DNA of 35,687 nucleotides, from positions 1 to 35,687 of the forward strand of contig JAAYSW010000136.1 of assembly GCA_012523875.1 (NCBI GenBank), given 5' to 3'. The notes below the pieces were generated by a model, which was not told the origin of the DNA, did not search any database, and saw only the letters and a program-made list of their open reading frames with translations. Positions within the stretch are counted from its first letter, which is position 1. Each line of letters starts with the position of its first letter. This DNA is from Clostridiales bacterium. GTDB taxonomy: Bacteria; Bacillota; Clostridia; Oscillospirales; Ruminococcaceae. Both the position numbers and the translations under genes were made by a program. Shown here one piece after another: positions 31,963 to 35,687 of this stretch.

Positions 31963-33149
31963 TTTATATCAAATTCCTTAATTACCGCAATATTTGATTC
32001 AATTGCAGCATTTGCAACAGCACGGGCTACTGCTTTAGGCACAGACTTATCAAACGGATCAGGTAGGATGTTATCACAATTTAGTCTATCTACAGGTACA
32101 CTATTAGCTATTGCATGGGCGGCAGCTAGTTTCATTTCTTCATTGATATCTAAAGCCCTAACAGCTAATGCACCTTTAAAAACACCTGGGAAAGCAATAA
32201 CATTATTAATTTGATTTGAAAAATCACTTCTTCCAGTTCCAACAATAAATGCACCTGCTTTTTTTGCCTTATCAGGCATAATTTCAGGGGTTGGATTTGC
32301 CATAGCAAAAACTATAGGTTTTGTAGCCATTGATTTGATCATTTCCTCAGTAACAATATTAGGTTTTGATACACCTATAAAAGCATCGGCATTCCTTATT
32401 GCATCATATAATGAACCTTTTTTCTTATCTTTATTAGTTAATTTAGCTATATCATAATGTGCTGGATTGCTAAACTCATCTCCATTACATATAATTCCAT
32501 CTATATCAACCATAATAATATTACCTATTTTTAAGGATATAAAAAGCTTAGCGATTGCTATCCCAGCTGCCCCAGCACCATTTATTACTAGGGTCATGTT
32601 GTTCATTTCCTTACCAGCAAGTTTTACAGCATTTATCATGGCAGCACTTGCAACGATAGCAGTACCATGCTGGTCATCATGGAAAACAGGTATTTTTAGT
32701 TTTTCCTTTAATCTCTTTTCTATCTCAAAACATCTAGGGGCAGAAATATCCTCCAAGTTTATTCCACCAAAACCTCCAGATATAAGTTCAATTGTACGGA
32801 TTATTTCCTCCGTATTTTTAGAATCAATGCAAATAGGGAATGCGTCTACATCAGCAAACTCCTTAAATAATGCACATTTTCCCTCCATAACTGGCATTGC
32901 AGCTAAGGAACCAATGTTTCCAAGCCCTAAAACTGCAGAACCATCTGTAACAACAGCTACTAAATTATTACGCCTAGTTAGCTCAAATGATAAATCGGGG
33001 TTTTTTTCTATTTCCAGGCATGGCTCAGCCACACCTGGAGTATATGCATGGGATAATTCATTTCGGTTGGTTATATTTGCACGAGAAATAATCTCAATTT
33101 TACCATTCCATTCATAATGTTTTTCTAAAGCTGATTGCATAATATCCAT
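31959..33149 (-). CDS. NAD(P)-dependent malic enzyme, short form
   Basis: 396 aa; the ATG at 33149 is preceded by AAGGATG. Oxidatively decarboxylates malate to pyruvate and CO2. Features: YTPGVAEPCLEI (near 37-48), NNLVAVVTDGSAVLGLGNIG (in parts), then MEGKCALFKEFADVDAFPIC with the catalytic Lys, and INLEDISAPRCFEIE followed by FHDDQHGTAIV (metal-binding Glu-Asp and Asp-Asp). The nucleotide site is VINGAGAAGIAIA, and the end has FAMANPTPEIMPDKA and GRSDFSNQINNVIAFPG. Short bacterial type of about 400 residues, without a phosphotransacetylase domain. It follows the PHP gene by 37 bases and is coupled to the TSCPD gene. Confidence 0.96.
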   Translation of the reverse strand: MDIMQSALEKHYEWNGKIEIISRANITNRNELSHAYTPGVAEPCLEIEKNPDLSFELTRRNNLVAVVTDGSAVLGLGNIGSLAAMPVMEGKCALFKEFADVDAFPICIDSKNTEEIIRTIELISGGFGGINLEDISAPRCFEIEKRLKEKLKIPVFHDDQHGTAIVASAAMINAVKLAGKEMNNMTLVINGAGAAGIAIAKLFISLKIGNIIMVDIDGIICNGDEFSNPAHYDIAKLTNKDKKKGSLYDAIRNADAFIGVSKPNIVTEEMIKSMATKPIVFAMANPTPEIMPDKAKKAGAFIVGTGRSDFSNQINNVIAFPGVFKGALAVRALDINEEMKLAAAHAIANSVPVDRLNCDNILPDPFDKSVPKAVARAVANAAIESNIAVIKEFDIK

Positions 33150-33186
33150 GTAAAATTCATCCTTATTATATTAATTTATATTATTT

Positions 33187-34053
33187 TTAAATAGCGTTTG
33201 TTTTATCTGTTGGCTTTAATCTACCTTTACTTGCTAACTTTAGTATTTTATCAATGTTTTCTTTTGATGTTGAATTTCCCCCAAGATGGGTTGGCTGCGA
33301 GTTATAAAGTCCGTGGAAATCAGAACCACCAGTGACAATTAAATTATACCTTTTTGCTATTTCTAAAATAGTCTTTCTTTGTTCTTCATTTGCAGAATAA
33401 TGAAAAGCCTCCACGCCATCTATCTTACCTTTTAATGCTAATTCTTCCATTAAGTCTAAGCTATCATATTCTATAGGATGTGCCATAACAGCAACTCCCC
33501 TTGCAGAATGAATTAAGTCCAGCACAAACCTCACATCAGGATATTCACGCTCAACAAGGCAGCTACCATCCTTCAAGTTAAAGAGTTCATGATTTAGTTC
33601 CCCATAAAACTCCATTGCATATCCATACTCTATTAAAGCATGCATAATGTGCTGCTTAAAAATGCTTTTACTACTAGTCGCATGCTTTAAAACGCTTTCC
33701 AAACTAATTGGATAAAGTTTCATAACCTTTTCGACCATTTCTTTAGAGCAAGCTTTGCGAATCTCACAAGACTTCAAGCATAATCCTTCTAATCTATCCG
33801 GTTTTTGTGGGGCATAACATAAAATATGTACTTTTCTGCCTCTTTCTTTATCCCATGCTGACATTTCGACACCTTGAATAACCTTAACACCATATCTTTC
33901 ACCCAAAATGCTTACTCTTGAAAATGAAGAAAGGGTGTCATGATCCGTTATAGATATAAAATCAATATTCGTCTTTTTAGCTTGGGAGATAATATCCTCT
34001 ATGCCTAGAGAACCATCAGAAAGCTTTGTATGGCAATGCAGGTCACAAATCAT
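33187..34053 (-). CDS. PHP-domain phosphoesterase (TrpH/YciV-like)
   Basis: 288 aa; the ATG at 34053 follows GGAGGC. A PHP-fold metal hydrolase: DLHCHTKLSDGS (HxH at 5-7, with Asp12), SITDHDTLSSF, GVEMSAWD, AVMAHPIEYDSLDL and GGSDFHG, which together supply the three-metal site. It is the length of TrpH/RNase AM-type proteins (about 280-290 aa), which hydrolyse 3',5'-nucleoside bisphosphates and remove nucleotides from RNA 5' ends. The reaction for this copy is not visible, so only the family is claimed. Probable first gene of the operon with the malic enzyme. Confidence 0.9.
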   Translation of the reverse strand: MICDLHCHTKLSDGSLGIEDIISQAKKTNIDFISITDHDTLSSFSRVSILGERYGVKVIQGVEMSAWDKERGRKVHILCYAPQKPDRLEGLCLKSCEIRKACSKEMVEKVMKLYPISLESVLKHATSSKSIFKQHIMHALIEYGYAMEFYGELNHELFNLKDGSCLVEREYPDVRFVLDLIHSARGVAVMAHPIEYDSLDLMEELALKGKIDGVEAFHYSANEEQRKTILEIAKRYNLIVTGGSDFHGLYNSQPTHLGGNSTSKENIDKILKLASKGRLKPTDKTNAI

Positions 34054-34191
34054 TGTTAATGCCTCCTTTGGCTAGTATTCAATATATGATAAATATATTT
34101 ATTGAAAAAAATCAACATAATTATTGTACCATATTTCTTTAATAAAAGCAATAGTTTTTGTGCAATTTATTTAAAATAGAGGCTTCTTGAA

Positions 34192-35325
34192 TTAATCTGA
34201 TAGCAATTTACTTATAAATTCAATTTGCTTATCACTCATTTCCCTATTGTTCTGAATGGCATAAAACTCCTGGAATAATTCTAAATCACTTTTAGTATTT
34301 AAATCCATTGATAACCCTGAAAATGTTTCATTAATTTTTGTTTTGCTATTATCAAAGCTTATTTTCATTGTATTAGGATACACACTCCTTAACTGACCTA
34401 TTGCATCATAAATTTGTTCTTCATCTGTAAGTATTGCATGAATATAATCATTAGTGTTATTAAGTCTAGCAATGTTTTCGTCAACAAGACTTGCTATAGG
34501 TCCCCTTATTTCTCTTAAATCATTTATAGGCATTAAAGGAATGTTTTTTAATATAGTTTTACCTTTCTCCTTCATGTCAATGAATGTTATAGATTTTTTA
34601 TGATTAACCTCAGATATAGAATATTTCAAAGGAGAACCAGAATAACGAATTGTTTCTCTGCCTATTTTTTGATTTTTATGCAAATGCCCTAATGCGACAT
34701 AATCAAATTTATCAAATGATGATGCATCAACATTATCTATACCTCCAACTGAAATACTTTCAGATTCAGAACGTTCGGGGCTTTCACTCCCGCTCGTAAC
34801 AAATTGATGTGCCACCAGCATATTTCTTTCACTTGTATTAATTTCAGTATTTTCCATTATGACCTTTATGGCCTTATCATATGTTGTTATCTTAAAGTCT
34901 GGATAAAATGTAGCGATTAATGCAGGTTTAACAAAGGGTAATGTATAGATATTTAAAGCACCATAACCATCGTTAAATACAACCTTATTCATCTTGCCAT
35001 CGAAAATGCTATTGATATATACTTTATTTTTTTTCATAAGCCTACTACCAAAATTAAGCCGTTCTGAAGAATCATGATTACCACTAATCATAATGACAGA
35101 AATGCCCTCTGATGTAAGCTTTGTTAAAAAATTATCCAATAGGATAACTGCATCATTGTTTGGAATTGTCTTATCATAGACATCTCCTGCAATAATAATT
35201 GTATCAATTCCTAAATCAAGAGCTACCTCTATAATCTGGTTTAATATGTGTTTTTGTTCATTTATCATCGAAAATTCATTAACACGCTTTCCCAAATGCA
35301 AATCAGCCAAATGTAAAAACTTCAA
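34192..35325 (-). CDS. sbcD: SbcD-type nuclease subunit, sbcC not adjacent
   Basis: 377 aa. I choose the TTG at 35325 because GAGGTG lies 7 bases upstream and the product then begins MKFLHLADLHLGKR, the normal SbcD start; a TTG at 35340 is too early. Mre11/SbcD metallophosphoesterase: DLHLG, IIIAGDVYD, ISGNHDSSERL, LVAHQFV and ALGHLHKNQ supply the two-metal site. It has a capping domain up to about residue 320 and the usual length of about 380. With SbcC it opens DNA hairpins and processes ends. In most genomes sbcC follows directly; here the next gene encodes a PHP protein, so the partner must lie elsewhere or be absent. Confidence 0.93.
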   Translation of the reverse strand: MKFLHLADLHLGKRVNEFSMINEQKHILNQIIEVALDLGIDTIIIAGDVYDKTIPNNDAVILLDNFLTKLTSEGISVIMISGNHDSSERLNFGSRLMKKNKVYINSIFDGKMNKVVFNDGYGALNIYTLPFVKPALIATFYPDFKITTYDKAIKVIMENTEINTSERNMLVAHQFVTSGSESPERSESESISVGGIDNVDASSFDKFDYVALGHLHKNQKIGRETIRYSGSPLKYSISEVNHKKSITFIDMKEKGKTILKNIPLMPINDLREIRGPIASLVDENIARLNNTNDYIHAILTDEEQIYDAIGQLRSVYPNTMKISFDNSKTKINETFSGLSMDLNTKSDLELFQEFYAIQNNREMSDKQIEFISKLLSD

Positions 35326-35352
35326 TATAATACACCTCAATTCCTATTTACA

Positions 35353-35381
35353 ATTATACACTATTATTATAGCATTGTAAA
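35353..35381 (-). promoter_or_regulatory. Promoter of sbcD
   Basis: Minus strand: TTTACA (35381-35376), 17-base spacer, TATAAT (35358-35353), 27 bases before the TTG start. Confidence 0.75.
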
Positions 35382-35410
35382 TTAGAAATGTAAAAGTTTA
35401 TTTTTAAATA

Positions 35411-35439
35411 TTGACAATATATATGGAACATGATATGAT
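35411..35439 (+). promoter_or_regulatory. Promoter of the DUF1538 gene
   Basis: TTGACA (35411-35416), 17-base spacer, TATGAT (35434-35439), 78 bases before the start codon. Confidence 0.75.
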
Positions 35440-35517
35440 ATTAGATGTATGTTAATAAACAAAGCGTATAATTTGCTTTAATATTTATGATATATCAACT
35501 GAAAGGAAGTGCTGTTT

Positions 35518-35687
35518 TTGAATGTATTGACCCAAAAAATAAGAGAAGTTTCCCTATCTGTTATACCAATTACCATAATTGTCCTATTGCTTAATTTCAC
35601 AATCGCCCCACTTGAGACACCAATGATTATACGTTTTCTTATCGGTGCATTTTTAATAATTATAGGGTTATCAATATTTTTATTTGG
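35518..35687 (+). CDS. DUF1538-family membrane protein, N-terminal part
   Basis: The frame opens at TTG 35518, 8 bases after GAAAGGAAG, and runs off the right edge after 56 codons. The visible part reads MNVLTQKIREVSLSVIPITI, then a hydrophobic stretch with LLLNFTIAPLETPMIIRFLIGAF and a second stretch IIIGLSIFLFG (cited in parts). It has two membrane helices with the 'P.....LRF.IGa.li..Gl..F..G' pattern of DUF1538 proteins, often annotated as NADH- or ion-transport linked without proof. Function not known. The gene is divergent from sbcD. Confidence 0.72.
   Translation, partial: MNVLTQKIREVSLSVIPITIIVLLLNFTIAPLETPMIIRFLIGAFLIIIGLSIFLF

Noticed and set aside
32467..33117. 216-codon plus-strand frame opposite malic enzyme
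   Set aside because: Shadow frame; malic enzyme motifs are unambiguous.
1..35687. CRISPR arrays, tRNA or rRNA genes, riboswitches, intact insertion sequences
   Set aside because: No regular spaced repeats, no clover-leaf or rRNA sequence and no transposase were recognised by eye; an Infernal/tRNAscan search would be decisive.

Overview
The window is about 35.7 kb of AT-rich DNA from a low-GC, Gram-positive, anaerobic fermenter. It looks like a flagellated, Ruminococcus-like member of the Clostridia. The supporting signs are an [FeFe]-hydrogenase with a NuoF-type partner, an indolepyruvate:ferredoxin oxidoreductase, two secreted mannanases ending in dockerins (so probably cellulosomal), clostridial-type flagellar genes, and strong AGGAGG-type ribosome binding sites with many TTGACA/TATAAT promoters. 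The genus is an inference; no rRNA or tRNA gene was recognised.

Layout. (1) 1-2074: end of a HydB/NuoF-like subunit, then HydA, the catalytic subunit of a probably NAD-linked, electron-bifurcating hydrogenase. (2) 2190-4191: a cell-wall pair, a DacA-type D,D-carboxypeptidase and a VanY-like protein that has lost its zinc and catalytic residues. (3) 4252-6310, minus strand: ParA, a ComFB-family protein and a protein of unknown function, divergent from the flagellar genes. (4) 6540-14991: hook-filament locus flgM, flgN-like, flgK, flgL, DUF6470/YviE-like, fliW, csrA, an antisense PilZ-like gene, a second FlgN/FliT-like chaperone, fliD and fliS. (5) 15376-20768: aromatic 2-oxoacid module, a PaaK-type ligase, iorA, iorB, a PpnP-like nucleoside phosphorylase and a second PaaK. 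(6) 20990-22567: a class B penicillin-binding protein. (7) 22665-30671: a GH26 mannanase and a GH5 mannanase, both with dockerins, enclosing enolase, a uridine-kinase-like protein and a reductase/small-protein pair. (8) 30941-35325, minus strand: sbcD, then a PHP phosphoesterase, malic enzyme, TSCPD protein and YdcF-like protein, the last three joined by 4-base overlaps. (9) 35518-end: start of a DUF1538 membrane protein.

How the parts work together. The two mannanases would supply mannose and gluco-/manno-oligosaccharides. Enolase, malic enzyme and the Ior/PaaK module belong to central and amino-acid fermentation, and the hydrogenase can dispose of NADH and reduced ferredoxin as H2. The flagellar locus carries its own checkpoints: FlgM against sigma-28, FliW-CsrA for flagellin translation, and FlgN/FliT-like and FliS chaperones.

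Most interesting points: the divergent ParA/ComFB/unknown cassette beside flgM; the inactive VanY-like protein in the dacA operon; the divergent PilZ-like protein without c-di-GMP signature residues; and a one-base frame break in the signal peptide of the GH5 mannanase, with a G7 tract before its dockerin.
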